From the IMG/VR virus record IMGVR_UViG_3300000313_000081, positions 1-25,364 of that record: 25,364 nt of DNA; one strand, 5' to 3'. Both the position numbers and the translations under genes were made by a program. A model generated the notes under the pieces. It worked only from the letters and a program-made list of their open reading frames with translations. It did not search any database and was not told the origin of the DNA. Shown one piece after another: positions 10,857-19,904 of this stretch. Position 1 is the stretch's first letter. The number at the start of each line of letters is the position of its first letter. Origin of the DNA: a virus.

Positions 10857-13027
10857 TGTCGATTAATTCGCAAGCCGATCGTTTTTTCGCGAACCGACAA
10901 GTACCTTATGTTACGCCCCTTTACGACATTGATTATAAAAATGATGACGCTGTACTTACTTGGTTTAAAGAGAATGATCCCCTTCTCTCCAACTATTACA
11001 TGCCGCTCTTTCGAGAGCAGAAAAACAATCTAAGAATCTTCCTCAATACCGGGGTGAACCCCAACTATTTCTCTCCGATGGCGGCGGTCTATATCCAACA
11101 GGGCTTGATCAACGATCAGCCGGATGAGATCAACGTCAACGAATGCAATCGCATGGTAATGGAGCAGGTCAGCTTGATCGTGGCCAATGAGCTCACGCCG
11201 CAGGTCTTGCCGACGAATGAAGATTACAAAGACAAGATGGCGGCCAAGATCACAAAGCTCTGGCTCCAATCGATGAGCTACGACCTCGATCTCGACTTGC
11301 AGCGTACCCGGTGGGAGACGCAAAAGTGCATTTTCGGGGAATGCTTCGTCGTCCCGGTCTGGAACCCTCACAAGGGCGATCTGGTCAAAGAATCCAAAGA
11401 ATACATGGACGAGGACCTCCCGTATTTAGATGAAGACGGTAAGAAGGTTTTCGACGACAAAGGCGAGCCCTATAAGGTAAAAAAGGGACTTCGGCAAGGC
11501 GACATCGATCTTTTGAATCCGCTGCCGTTCGAGACGATGATCGACCCAAAAGGTAGATTTGAAGACAGTAATTGGTTTTACTGGGTCGATTGGGTTGAAA
11601 CCGCAGGGCTCAAGAAAGAATATCCCAACAAACAATTCCGCCAAAACCCGCTCGCCTCCAAATACGATGGCGTTTCCGACACGACGAAGGGAACATCGAA
11701 TCATACGAAGGTCTGGTATCTTTTTCACCGAAGCTGCCAGTTCATGCCGCAAGGCCGCTACATCATGTGTACCGAGGACACCGTTCTCGAAAACAAAGAC
11801 CTCAAAGACCAACCTTCCCTTATAGAATCCCAAAAACTGCCGCTGATCCGCTTCACCGACCTAGAGTTGGGCGTGGGTAGCCGGGCAGTCCCGATCATGT
11901 TCCGCAACTTGCGCAGCATCACGGGTGGATATAACAGACTTACTAATCAGATTTATAATAACTTACAGGCGGAATCGCCAAAATTATTAGTTCACGAGTC
12001 GGCGGCGGTAGATGCCCAACGGATGCCGACAGGTATCGTTGCGATGGAATGGCGGGGTAATCACCAGCCTGTGTGGACTGTCCCTCAAACGAACACGAAC
12101 TCCATATTCAAGTTCAGAGAAGATTTAAAGCAAAACATCACCGAGATGGGGCTTTCCACGCCGATTGTGCGCGGGCAGACACCGAATGCACAGCTCGACA
12201 GTTTTGTTGCTTTACAACACTTCGAGGATCAGCGCATCCAGCTCAACACACCGGCGATCAAAGGCCATATAAAGGCCATTGAGCATCTTTACCGCCGCAT
12301 GATCTCTCTGGGCCGGGATCACTACGACAAAGACGATCCGCGCATGATCAAGATCGTGGGCCGGAACAATAAGTACAGCCTCAAATATTTCGATCCAGAA
12401 AATCTCGATAAAAACTACGACATAACGCTGACCACGACAAGCAATCTTGCCAACTCGAAGGCGGCGCGCACCCAATTCATGCTCACGATCAAGCGGGAGT
12501 TCCCCGGATTGGTCGATGACCAATTTTTCATTGACACATTGGGCTTGGGCGAATCGGAGAAATTCCAAAATGCGATCACGCAAGCGGTCAACTCGGCCGA
12601 GGCGGAAAACGAAGAGATGTTGAATGGGGTTGCAGTATTACCTCCCGAAAGATATGAGGACCTTATAGCCCACTGGGAATCGCATCGCATCCCTATGCAG
12701 GGGCTAGAGTACAAAAATTCGTCGCCAGACATTAAAGAACTGTTCGAGCGGCACATGACGGCCACAGAAAAGCTAATGATGGAACAAGCCACCGAGTCCC
12801 AGACTTTCGCCGCGCGCATCACCAATCTCCGACAATTCCCATTATTCTACACCGCTATCCCAACTAATGAGCCTCCACAAATTCCGATGGAAGGCGAAGA
12901 GCTTGGAGGAGTTCCTGAACAAACATCTGCCCAGACGGAAAATCTGGAATCTCCTCCTTTTAATGAAGGGGCCCAAGCCCCCCCAACCGACGAGGGTATC
13001 GCCGAACAACAAGAACAACCATTTTAG
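10856..13027 (+). CDS. Portal protein (P22 gp1-like size and context)
   Basis: Twelve copies of this protein would form the ring at the head vertex through which DNA enters and leaves. At 723 residues it matches the P22 portal (725). The N-terminal third contains a helix-rich block, NECNRMVMEQVSLIVANELT, then DLDLDLQRTRWETQKCIFGE leading into FVVPVW, a pattern typical of portal clip/wing regions. A long middle region includes SITGGYNRLTNQIYNNLQ and LSTPIVRGQTPNAQLDS. The C-terminal part has long helices (HMTATEKLMMEQATESQTFA) and ends with a Pro/Glu-rich tail of about 50 residues. Directly downstream are scaffold and coat genes, as in P22-like phages. No frameshift is seen. Confidence 0.85.
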   Translation: MSINSQADRFFANRQVPYVTPLYDIDYKNDDAVLTWFKENDPLLSNYYMPLFREQKNNLRIFLNTGVNPNYFSPMAAVYIQQGLINDQPDEINVNECNRMVMEQVSLIVANELTPQVLPTNEDYKDKMAAKITKLWLQSMSYDLDLDLQRTRWETQKCIFGECFVVPVWNPHKGDLVKESKEYMDEDLPYLDEDGKKVFDDKGEPYKVKKGLRQGDIDLLNPLPFETMIDPKGRFEDSNWFYWVDWVETAGLKKEYPNKQFRQNPLASKYDGVSDTTKGTSNHTKVWYLFHRSCQFMPQGRYIMCTEDTVLENKDLKDQPSLIESQKLPLIRFTDLELGVGSRAVPIMFRNLRSITGGYNRLTNQIYNNLQAESPKLLVHESAAVDAQRMPTGIVAMEWRGNHQPVWTVPQTNTNSIFKFREDLKQNITEMGLSTPIVRGQTPNAQLDSFVALQHFEDQRIQLNTPAIKGHIKAIEHLYRRMISLGRDHYDKDDPRMIKIVGRNNKYSLKYFDPENLDKNYDITLTTTSNLANSKAARTQFMLTIKREFPGLVDDQFFIDTLGLGESEKFQNAITQAVNSAEAENEEMLNGVAVLPPERYEDLIAHWESHRIPMQGLEYKNSSPDIKELFERHMTATEKLMMEQATESQTFAARITNLRQFPLFYTAIPTNEPPQIPMEGEELGGVPEQTSAQTENLESPPFNEGAQAPPTDEGIAEQQEQPF

Positions 13028-13048
13028 ACCTGAAAGGGGAACTTGGCC

Positions 13049-14338
13049 ATGACAACAGAGACGCAATCACACACTGAGAATCAAAACGGCGAAAGCAATA
13101 TTGATGTATTGAAGCAAAAAATCCTCGACAAGAGGGAATCCGACAAAAAACAAAAGATTGCGGACGCTGCGGAAACTGCAAAGGAAAGGGAAGATTATGA
13201 GAGAGCGCGAAACAGAGAAGAGAACGGTGAAACCTCCGAGGGGTCTTCGTCCAGTGAAAGAGTATCATCCTCTCGTTCAGAAGAAAGTGATGGACAAGGT
13301 GCTGAAAAAAGGCAAGAAAATCGGAAGCAAGGTCGTCGGAATGGCGAAGAAGAATCTCAAGGGAATCAGGGACAAGATTCTTCCGGGGATGACTTGGAAA
13401 CACGATCCTTCACGTTCACGAAGGGAGACAGACATGTAGAAGTACCCGAGGACGCAGAATTTGAGTTTAGAGCGGACAAAAAATTCGTTCGCATGACACT
13501 CAGAGAAATGCGCGATGCAGCGGCCGGAGGGCTCGCTGTTCGAGATCGGATGCGGAAAGTGTCGGAACAAAAGAAAGCGCTCGAAGAGCCTTTCAGACAA
13601 TTTAGCGGGCTGGCTTCCAAAGACCCATTAGCCGCCCTACAGAAGATGTTTGGAGTAGTCCAAACAATTGATCCAGATGCGGATTTTAAGAGCTTTATCG
13701 AGGGATTAGGAAAGCAAGCGCAGCAAATAGCCAAGATGGGACCTGACGCGCGGAAAGCCTACGAACTTGAAAGGCAAGTAAAGGATCAGGAAGAGCAGCT
13801 CACGGAAACGGAGCAGCTAAGCCGCATATCAGAACTCAAAGTAGACCTAATGGAAAATTTAGGACTCAGCGAAGAGACGATTTATACGCTCGGCGAAGAG
13901 ATTCTAAATAGTCCAGCTCTATCCGAGGGCGTCGAGGACGAAGTAGACCTAATGAATAAAGTAGGACAGCTTGCAGAGGAAATCGAGCTTCAAAAAATCT
14001 CTTACGAGACATTGAAGGGCGTAAAACCTGATGCAAAGCACAACGATCCACTTGTTTTTGAGTTGACGAAGATCCTGAGACAAAATCCCGACTTTGACGA
14101 AGACGATTTGGCAGAAATAGCCGAGGATGTCGTCAATTCGGTAAAGAGAACAGGCGCAGCTCAAAAGCTGTCTAATAAACAGCGCGGCGCGAATAGATCA
14201 GGTTTAGCCGGACGGTCAAGACCGCCTCGGAACGAGACTCCTGACTACTCACGCATGAGCTCGGTTGATGCTCTAAAAGATCAGATAATGAAGAAAAAAG
14301 AACAACAAAAAAACAATCTCGCTAGTAAGCGAATTTAA
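13049..14338 (+). CDS. Scaffolding protein
   Basis: This protein would guide coat assembly into proheads and then leave or be degraded. I choose the ATG at 13049, which has AGGGGA about nine bases upstream; a TTG six bases earlier is too close to that site. The roughly 429-residue product is highly charged and mostly helical or disordered. Residues 1-125 are Glu/Lys/Ser-rich, followed by a short folded segment (RSFTFTKGDRHVEVPEDAEF and MTLREMRDAAAGGLAVRDRM) and then long helices containing EKQ-rich heptads. The C-terminal part is basic (KQRGANRSGLAGRSRPP and a Lys-rich end), like the coat-binding helix-turn-helix of P22 scaffold. Position between portal and coat strongly supports the call. 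Confidence 0.8.
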   Translation: MTTETQSHTENQNGESNIDVLKQKILDKRESDKKQKIADAAETAKEREDYERARNREENGETSEGSSSSERVSSSRSEESDGQGAEKRQENRKQGRRNGEEESQGNQGQDSSGDDLETRSFTFTKGDRHVEVPEDAEFEFRADKKFVRMTLREMRDAAAGGLAVRDRMRKVSEQKKALEEPFRQFSGLASKDPLAALQKMFGVVQTIDPDADFKSFIEGLGKQAQQIAKMGPDARKAYELERQVKDQEEQLTETEQLSRISELKVDLMENLGLSEETIYTLGEEILNSPALSEGVEDEVDLMNKVGQLAEEIELQKISYETLKGVKPDAKHNDPLVFELTKILRQNPDFDEDDLAEIAEDVVNSVKRTGAAQKLSNKQRGANRSGLAGRSRPPRNETPDYSRMSSVDALKDQIMKKKEQQKNNLASKRI

Positions 14339-14351
14339 GAGGTAATTTATG
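14338..14351 (+). promoter_or_regulatory. Recurrent AAGAGG-AATT translation start of the virion genes
   Basis: The coat gene start is AAGAGGTAATTTATG, directly following the upstream stop. Nearly the same string precedes the genes at 15606 (AAGAGGGAATTATG) and 19905 (AAGAGGGAATCATG). The repeat suggests a favoured strong initiation site in this operon, or that these genes share a duplicated leader. Confidence 0.55.
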
Positions 14352-15596
14352 AGTTCAGTCGTCCAACAGATCAGCATTGCCGATCTGTCACAACTCTACC
14401 AGATTTCGTACGGTGGATTTGAGGTAGATGCAGCAGGTTGGGATAACCGTCAATTGATCGGTACTATCCGCAAAAACGAAAAATTTAACGGCTCTAAGCT
14501 AGTGATGGCTCAGTTGCAAGATTACGGCGGGGGCCAATCTTCTGGCGCTCTTCCTTCTTCGAGCACAGCGTCTATCATCCAGCCAGAGCTCTTTGCCAAG
14601 GCTGTATATAGTACAACTGTCATGGACAACCAGTCTATGAAAGCTGCTCGCAGAGCTGGCACAAACCTCGGCGCGTTCGAGGATGCAACAGAACTTTCTA
14701 TGCAAATCCTGAAAGAGTCTTTCAGCTCACAGGTTGCAAGACAGTTTTTCGGCGATGGAACAGGCTCTCTGGGTGTTATTCAGACAGTCACGACCAACGC
14801 TCCGGGAGATTACACTCTCTTGATCACAGCCACTTCGTTCATTCAAGCGAACTGGATTCTCCTCGACCTGACAAACGTCGGCACAGGAACATCTCTCTTC
14901 TTGACAACTGCAATCGATCTGGATGCCAGAACGATCCGCATCGTCAGACAGAGCGGCGCGGATGTACCGCTTCCAGCACAAAACGTCTACAAGCAAAAGT
15001 CTCGCGACAACGAGATGATGGGCTTGAAGGGCGTTGCGGATGCAGTAGCACCAGCGTCTATCTATGGCGTGCCAGTGGGATACCGTTGGAGATCAACTCG
15101 CGTCGATGCGGGTGGAGCTTCTCCAAGCGTAGCTCTCTTGCGCGAGCTGGATCAGAGAATGAGATTCCAATCACGCGGTGTACTCTGCACAGATTACATC
15201 ATGAGCTACACAGCTCTCCGCCAATTGGAAAACTCCGAAGATGCTAAGTCGATCATCTACGTTGAGCCGACAATCGCTCCTGAAAGAGAAGCAGGTTCTT
15301 CTATCGCTGCCATCAAGATCAACGGCCGCGTAGTAAGAATTCACGCATCTCCTTGGATCGAGGAAGACCGCCTCTACGCGATTAACCGCAACAAAATCTC
15401 TCTCGAACTCCGTCCAGATACGGTCGGTGCGGGCGAGCAGTGTGGCGGATTCATCGAGAACGGAGATTCGATCTTCTTCCCATTACAAGTCAGCGGTACA
15501 CCGTTAGACAGCTTCCAAATGTTCTATGCGACATACGGAAACTTCTACATCCCGCCAACTTTCTTGGGCGTAATCTTCAACCTGTCAACTGTATAA
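14349..15596 (+). CDS. Major capsid protein (HK97-fold, P22-coat-like context)
   Basis: The shell subunit, 415 residues. It is preceded by AAGAGGTAATTT directly before the ATG. The N-terminal part ends in MDNQSMKAARRAGTNLGAFE and ELSMQILKESFSSQVARQFF, which looks like the long spine helix of HK97-fold coats. The middle (130-235) is beta-rich with Asp/Thr-rich loops, and the region from VALLRELDQRMRFQSRGVLC to YTALRQLENS matches the P-domain/A-domain helices. It ends with beta strands. There is no cleavable pro-domain hint. Place after scaffold, size and fold pattern agree. Its codon use is biased toward GCT, TCT, ATC and CGC, as expected for a highly expressed gene. Confidence 0.86.
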   Translation: MSSVVQQISIADLSQLYQISYGGFEVDAAGWDNRQLIGTIRKNEKFNGSKLVMAQLQDYGGGQSSGALPSSSTASIIQPELFAKAVYSTTVMDNQSMKAARRAGTNLGAFEDATELSMQILKESFSSQVARQFFGDGTGSLGVIQTVTTNAPGDYTLLITATSFIQANWILLDLTNVGTGTSLFLTTAIDLDARTIRIVRQSGADVPLPAQNVYKQKSRDNEMMGLKGVADAVAPASIYGVPVGYRWRSTRVDAGGASPSVALLRELDQRMRFQSRGVLCTDYIMSYTALRQLENSEDAKSIIYVEPTIAPEREAGSSIAAIKINGRVVRIHASPWIEEDRLYAINRNKISLELRPDTVGAGEQCGGFIENGDSIFFPLQVSGTPLDSFQMFYATYGNFYIPPTFLGVIFNLSTV

Positions 15597-15605
15597 GAGG
15601 GAATT

Positions 15606-15986
15606 ATGACCACAGAAAGCTCATTTCCAATTTTTGCGGATCAGGGCGGTGGCGTAACACACTTTTTCTCGATTGATGGATCGGCCGTCACTACTTCTCA
15701 AAGTAGTGCCGGTCTTGATGGTCGCGGGTCTATGCTCGCGACTATTGCCGATTCTTCTAACGTGCAAACGGTGCTGTTTAAACGTCCCATGATAAATTGC
15801 TATATTTATCTGACCCCTTTTACAGCAAACGGCGCTGCCACAATTGCCAAAACGGTCAATTCGGCAGGACTCGTTACAGGCTTCACCCTGACAGGGGTGG
15901 AGAGAGATGACAACACTACTCCTCTTGCAGACCAAGATTGGGATGTTTTTGTCATGGAGTACACCACAACACAATACGTTCAATAA
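15606..15986 (+). CDS. Small head-associated protein after coat
   Basis: A 126-residue protein, nine bases after the coat stop, with AAGAGGGAATT before the ATG. It is Thr/Ser/Gly-rich and mainly beta: FPIFADQGGGVTHFFSIDG, MLATIADSSNVQTVLFKR, YIYLTPFTANGA and ending FVMEYTTTQYV. There is no signal peptide or transmembrane helix. The position directly after the major coat gene is where capsid cement or decoration proteins are found in many phages, so that role is likely but inferred. No family name is claimed. Confidence 0.6.
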   Translation: MTTESSFPIFADQGGGVTHFFSIDGSAVTTSQSSAGLDGRGSMLATIADSSNVQTVLFKRPMINCYIYLTPFTANGAATIAKTVNSAGLVTGFTLTGVERDDNTTPLADQDWDVFVMEYTTTQYVQ

Positions 15987-16002
15987 GTAAGGAGCAATCT
16001 CA

Positions 16003-16338
16003 ATGTCAAACTCAGGTAATGGTTTAAAGAACGAGGCGATCAGAGAGATTGCTGCTACTGATTTAACGAGTGTGTATCAAGACCTTGGGGGCCCTTTATT
16101 ACATAGGGCCTTCATTCCTACTATCGTCAACAACACAAATTGCGATGTGTATGTAAGACGCCTTTCAGATGCAGCGGTGGGCAACTCAAAAAGATTGCCA
16201 CCAGAAACGCAACGAGTTACAGACGCGAAAGCGAACGATGCCGTGGAATTAGCCGGCACACAATTTCAGGTTTGCATAGCGGGCGATCCTCCGGAAGACC
16301 CATCAGGAACATTTTGGATTGAAATCGAGTACGTCTAA
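16003..16338 (+). CDS. Small beta-rich virion protein
   Basis: A 111-residue protein with AAGGAG upstream; its last base overlaps the ATG of the fibre gene (TAATG). After a short polar start it seems beta-rich: SVYQDLGGPLLHRAFIPTIV, CDVYVRRLSDAAVGNS, and a closing strand TFWIEIEYV that resembles a virion beta-sandwich with a C-terminal edge strand. It probably belongs to the head exterior or the base of the fibres, since it is coupled to the fibre gene. The exact role is unknown. Confidence 0.55.
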   Translation: MSNSGNGLKNEAIREIAATDLTSVYQDLGGPLLHRAFIPTIVNNTNCDVYVRRLSDAAVGNSKRLPPETQRVTDAKANDAVELAGTQFQVCIAGDPPEDPSGTFWIEIEYV

Positions 16339-18194
16339 TGAGCCAGTTGGCCAAATTACAAGTCCGAAGCGGAACAGGTTCAGGGGATGTAGTCGGTCCG
16401 GATAGCTCCACCGACAATGCTCTCGCCCGTTTCGACGGGATCACTGGAAAGCTGATCAAAAACAGCGGCGTCATTCTCGACAACAGCAATAACATGTCGG
16501 GCGTGAATACCCTCACGATCACTTCCTTTGTTCCTAATCGCATGGTGATGACCGGACCAGCCGGTATTCTTCAAGCACCTTCTTTCATAACAGACGGACA
16601 TTTCTTCATCGGGCAAGTTGGCGGACAGCCGATCCCCGGGACTTTAACATCGAATGATGGCACTGTCCAAATTACTCGCGGCCCCGGCACTATAGACTTG
16701 TCAGCAGCCGGAGAAAATACTTCCTATACCCCTTTCGTGGTAGATAACTCTCCATCCGAATCTCTGATCGATTTCGACTCAAATTTTGTCGCCTCCAACT
16801 CAATCGTGGCCACAGTTGATGGGACACCGCTCACAGCGGTTCCTTTCAATACGAATCAGGCGACCACCATGAACGACTTGGCGACCGTGATCGGCGCTGC
16901 AACCGGCGTTTCTTCTGCCACAGTCACCGGCGCTCGTCAAATCTTGGTTGTTTTCACTGCCGCAGGGCATTTAGTCAATAGCGTCGTCACCACAGGCGGT
17001 TTGACGCAGCCGACCGCATCTATCATCAACGATCAGGCGGCTCCTTTCTCTACCATCCAAGCAGCTCTCGATGCAGCCAATGCGTTGAGTGCAAAGCTAG
17101 TTTTAGTCCGATATGGAACAGGAAATTATGCCGAAGACCTCGCTCTATATTCTGACATCACGATCATGGGTGTCTTGCAGGATGTAGCCTCTAACGTGCC
17201 GGTTTTAGTCACCGGAACGCACACCCCGGCGACAACCGGATCGATGTCTTTCGTCAATCTCCGCATGAACGATGCCACTTCCGTCATAAGCAGCGCTTCG
17301 GCGGGATCGGCTTCGATCTCCTTCCTAAATTGCAATGTGGGCGTAACAAACGGATTCACTTGCGATACGACCGCATGGACTGGAACGATCACCTTTGAAA
17401 ATTGCACCTTCTCTGGACTTGATGACGGGCTCGTGAACAACGCGACCGGGACTTCGACGGTACAGCTCCTTCAATCGAATGTGGGCGGCGGAGCGGGTGT
17501 ATTAATAACCGGCGGTGCTCTTGTTTTGAAGAGCTCAACATTGAATTGCGAATCCTCTCTCACCGGATCGGCGTCAGGCCAATCCTTGCAATCCGTTTTA
17601 TCTGGCATCACATTGGCCGGGACTTCGGTATTACAGGCTTCCGGAGGGATTTTGAACGGCTCCTCTAAGCCAGCTATCACACAAAACTCAACCGGGATGA
17701 TTTCTATCGTCAACGTAGAGATCGATTCGAACAACAATCCGGCAATCGATGGCACAGGCTTAGGTCTTGTGCAGATGGGCGATGTGGTCTTTTCGAATAA
17801 TGCGAATATTTCGACTGATTTGCTCGTCTCCTACTACGGAGTGGACGACAAGAGATACGGCGCTGTTCAGACAACCGATGACACCCCTACCTCAGCCTTT
17901 TCTTTGGATTTAGGGGCAATCGACAATGCCTTCACCTTTGAGATAAGTGTTTCAGGGATCGAGGGGACCGGAGCTGCCGCTATCGGCGTTAGCCTTTATG
18001 GAGCGGTCCGCACTGATGGCGCAACTGCCGTCCTGATCAGCACTCCATCAAAAGACATTTTTTCAGATACCGCCCTTTTAGCTGCCTCGGTGGATTTAAT
18101 CGTCAGTGGCAACAATGCAGTGGTCCAAGTTACCGGCATCCCGGCGACCACGATTGATTGGGAAGTAAAACTTCAATCGGTAAAGGCACTCTAA
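16338..18194 (+). CDS. Multidomain fibre/tailspike-like protein with beta-helix
   Basis: A 618-residue protein. Residues 10-60 carry a fibre-type repeat, DVVGPDSSTDNALARFDG then TGKLIKNSGVILD. Residues 143-230 are a small beta domain shared with the lectin-like protein at 3236-4300. Residues about 235-495 look like a right-handed parallel beta-helix of the pectate-lyase/tailspike class: FSTIQAALDAANAL at its entry, then many short SISFLNCNV-, TITFENCTF- and VQLLQSNVG-type rungs. Residues about 510-618 form a C-terminal beta domain similar to that of the next protein (GAVRTDGATAVLIS, then VQVTGIP and a W). Such proteins bind, and sometimes cleave, host surface polysaccharide. No catalytic residues can be identified with confidence. 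Confidence 0.75.
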   Translation: MSQLAKLQVRSGTGSGDVVGPDSSTDNALARFDGITGKLIKNSGVILDNSNNMSGVNTLTITSFVPNRMVMTGPAGILQAPSFITDGHFFIGQVGGQPIPGTLTSNDGTVQITRGPGTIDLSAAGENTSYTPFVVDNSPSESLIDFDSNFVASNSIVATVDGTPLTAVPFNTNQATTMNDLATVIGAATGVSSATVTGARQILVVFTAAGHLVNSVVTTGGLTQPTASIINDQAAPFSTIQAALDAANALSAKLVLVRYGTGNYAEDLALYSDITIMGVLQDVASNVPVLVTGTHTPATTGSMSFVNLRMNDATSVISSASAGSASISFLNCNVGVTNGFTCDTTAWTGTITFENCTFSGLDDGLVNNATGTSTVQLLQSNVGGGAGVLITGGALVLKSSTLNCESSLTGSASGQSLQSVLSGITLAGTSVLQASGGILNGSSKPAITQNSTGMISIVNVEIDSNNNPAIDGTGLGLVQMGDVVFSNNANISTDLLVSYYGVDDKRYGAVQTTDDTPTSAFSLDLGAIDNAFTFEISVSGIEGTGAAAIGVSLYGAVRTDGATAVLISTPSKDIFSDTALLAASVDLIVSGNNAVVQVTGIPATTIDWEVKLQSVKAL

Positions 18195-19099
18195 TGGCAG
18201 GGACAAAAAACGGGAATTTATTCGGGAATCGAGCAGGAGTAGGCTTAGGCGAGACTCCTCCGACCGCTTTGATCCAGACCGGAGCTGGAACGGCCGCACC
18301 CGGGACCGCTCCCTATAAATTCACCCTCGGAACACTCTTAGGAACGCCCGAAGCGGGAGCCTTTGAATACGACGGGACCAATCTTTACATCACCAATAAT
18401 GCGGCGGCTAGATCGCCTCTAAACACATCCCTTGCGGACGTGATCGGTCCGAATACCTCGACTGATCGAGCGGTCGCTCGATGGAACAGCACAACCGGGA
18501 CTGTGCTTTTAGATTCAGGGGTCATCATATCGGACACCGATGAAGTAACGGGCGTCGCCTCTTTGACTATCGATGGGATCACCGGTAATGGCCTAGTGGT
18601 CAAAACGAACGTCTTGGTGGTAGATACGGACAATGATCGAGTGGGCGTTGGCACAGCGACACCGCAGACCTTCTTCCACTTGGTCGGGACAGATGGGCAA
18701 ACTTTCAGGGGAGTAGCTTCTGGATTCACGGGAAGCGAAGATTTAAAGATGCAAGCCGTCATTCAAACAACGAATGCTACTGTAACCACTCTAATTTCAG
18801 TCCCTCTTGCGCAAGGGGAGATGATAGGAATTTGCGCCCGAGTAAATGGATTTCAGAGTGATTTTTCAGATGCCATTTTTGGCACTGTAACAGTAGGGGC
18901 GAGAAGGGCAACGGGTGGAAATATCACGCTGATAGGTAATCCTGTCGTAGATATTTTACAGAGCGACGTCGCCACAAATATTTCGGTTGCAGTTGACACG
19001 GGGACTCAAACCCTGTTAATTCAGGTGACAGGGGTGTCGGCGCAAAACTGGAACTGGGCAGCCACTTTCAATTATCAAAAAGTTTTGACGAATACTTGA
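18194..19099 (+). CDS. Short fibre protein sharing end domains with its upstream neighbour
   Basis: A 301-residue product starting at the ATG that overlaps the upstream stop (TAATG), with AAAGG eight bases earlier. It carries a fibre repeat, DVIGPNTSTDRAVARWNS then TGTVLLDSGVIIS, of the same type as the previous protein. It then has VGVGTATPQTFFHLVGTDG, the G-x-G-T-x-x-P pattern seen before fibre heads, and ends with a C-terminal beta domain (GARRATGGNITLIGNP, VDILQSD, QVTGVSAQNW) alignable with the end of the 618-residue protein. A receptor-binding or fibre-tip function is likely. The gene may have arisen by duplication and loss of the beta-helix. Confidence 0.7.
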   Translation: MAGTKNGNLFGNRAGVGLGETPPTALIQTGAGTAAPGTAPYKFTLGTLLGTPEAGAFEYDGTNLYITNNAAARSPLNTSLADVIGPNTSTDRAVARWNSTTGTVLLDSGVIISDTDEVTGVASLTIDGITGNGLVVKTNVLVVDTDNDRVGVGTATPQTFFHLVGTDGQTFRGVASGFTGSEDLKMQAVIQTTNATVTTLISVPLAQGEMIGICARVNGFQSDFSDAIFGTVTVGARRATGGNITLIGNPVVDILQSDVATNISVAVDTGTQTLLIQVTGVSAQNWNWAATFNYQKVLTNT

Positions 19100-19106
19100 G
19101 GAAAAA

Positions 19107-19616
19107 ATGAGTACACCAGTCGGTTTTAAAAATGGAATTTTAACAGCACTTCAATGGAAAGCTACGGGACAGCCTTGTTTTTTCGCTAACCTTTTAGCAG
19201 ACGTCAACAACCAGACGGGTAACGGAGGGGTGGCCACAGTGGCATTCGATCAGCTTCTCTGGAACACAGGTGGGCAATTTTCGGCTGGCACAACTTTTAC
19301 TCCTCTCTATGAAGGGAACTACGTTTTTTCAGCCAATATTCTGGTGCAAGCCATTAGCGCTGCCATGACGATTGGACAGCTTTATATGACCGTTCAGGGA
19401 AGTTCTCCTATCCTTCTTCAATTGACTAACCCGGCCGCCGTTCGAGAAGCTTCAATTTCGGGGACTACTTTGGGAAACACTATTTATACCCGACTTTCAG
19501 CCGGTCAGCAATGTACTTTGCAATGCACTCTAGTCAACGGAGCAGGAAATACCGCAGGTTTTAGAGGCGATGCAAGCAGCATTATTACATATTGGTCAGG
19601 AATGTTTTTAGGATAA
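19107..19616 (+). CDS. C1q/TNF-like jelly-roll fibre-tip protein
   Basis: A 169-residue protein with GAGG before its ATG. The core fits the C1q-like signature: NNQTGNGGVATVAFDQLLWN, then GGQFSAGTTFTPLYEGNYVF, strands LQLTNP and a closing ITYWSGMFLG. In that family the NxTG...F...FN..G.F...TF..P..G.Y.F spacing marks the first four strands of a trimeric jelly roll. In phages such domains are often found at the tips of fibres and bind surface sugars or proteins. It follows two fibre genes, so it may form a separate trimeric knob. Only one domain is present, without a collagen-like stalk. Confidence 0.65.
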   Translation: MSTPVGFKNGILTALQWKATGQPCFFANLLADVNNQTGNGGVATVAFDQLLWNTGGQFSAGTTFTPLYEGNYVFSANILVQAISAAMTIGQLYMTVQGSSPILLQLTNPAAVREASISGTTLGNTIYTRLSAGQQCTLQCTLVNGAGNTAGFRGDASSIITYWSGMFLG

Positions 19617-19631
19617 TTACAGGAAATTTAT

Positions 19632-19895
19632 ATGGCAAAAAGATGTTATCTATCCACCGGAAGAATTTGGATTTCCGATGAAGACCCCACTACCAATGAA
19701 GAGGGCGTAGAGGCTTGGAACTTCTTCTATAGCGAAGAATCTGGAAAGCTTTTTATTTGCTTAAGCGATGTACCCGAAGAATATAATTTCTCGGAGATAC
19801 CGCTCACCCCATTTTCTCCCGGACCGCCTCCCGTTCCTCCTGTAGTGAAAGGCGAGGAGAAGCCGGGTTTTTTCAAACGCTTATTTGGAATTTAA
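19632..19895 (+). CDS. Small acidic protein with Pro-rich linker and C-terminal helix
   Basis: An 87-residue protein with AGGAAAT upstream. The first 55 residues look like a compact beta unit rich in Trp, Tyr and Cys (CYLSTGRIWISDEDPTT, WNFFYSEESGKLFICLS). A proline run follows (SPGPPPVPPVV), and the last ten residues are a short amphipathic basic helix (KPGFFKRLFGI). Such a linker plus a terminal helix is often used to dock a small protein onto a larger virion partner. The function is not known. It sits between the fibre cluster and the tail genes. Confidence 0.55.
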   Translation: MAKRCYLSTGRIWISDEDPTTNEEGVEAWNFFYSEESGKLFICLSDVPEEYNFSEIPLTPFSPGPPPVPPVVKGEEKPGFFKRLFGI

Positions 19896-19904
19896 GAGGG
19901 AATC

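Noticed and set aside
11030-12825. Several 110-136 codon frames on the - strand inside the portal gene
   Set aside because: All lie opposite a continuous portal frame and mirror its codon bias. Their products are rich in Arg, His and Leu with no recognisable fold.
13158-13439. Alternative + strand frame within the scaffold gene
   Set aside because: It is a Lys/Arg-rich reading of the same purine-rich DNA. It lacks a ribosome site and the scaffold frame continues far beyond it.
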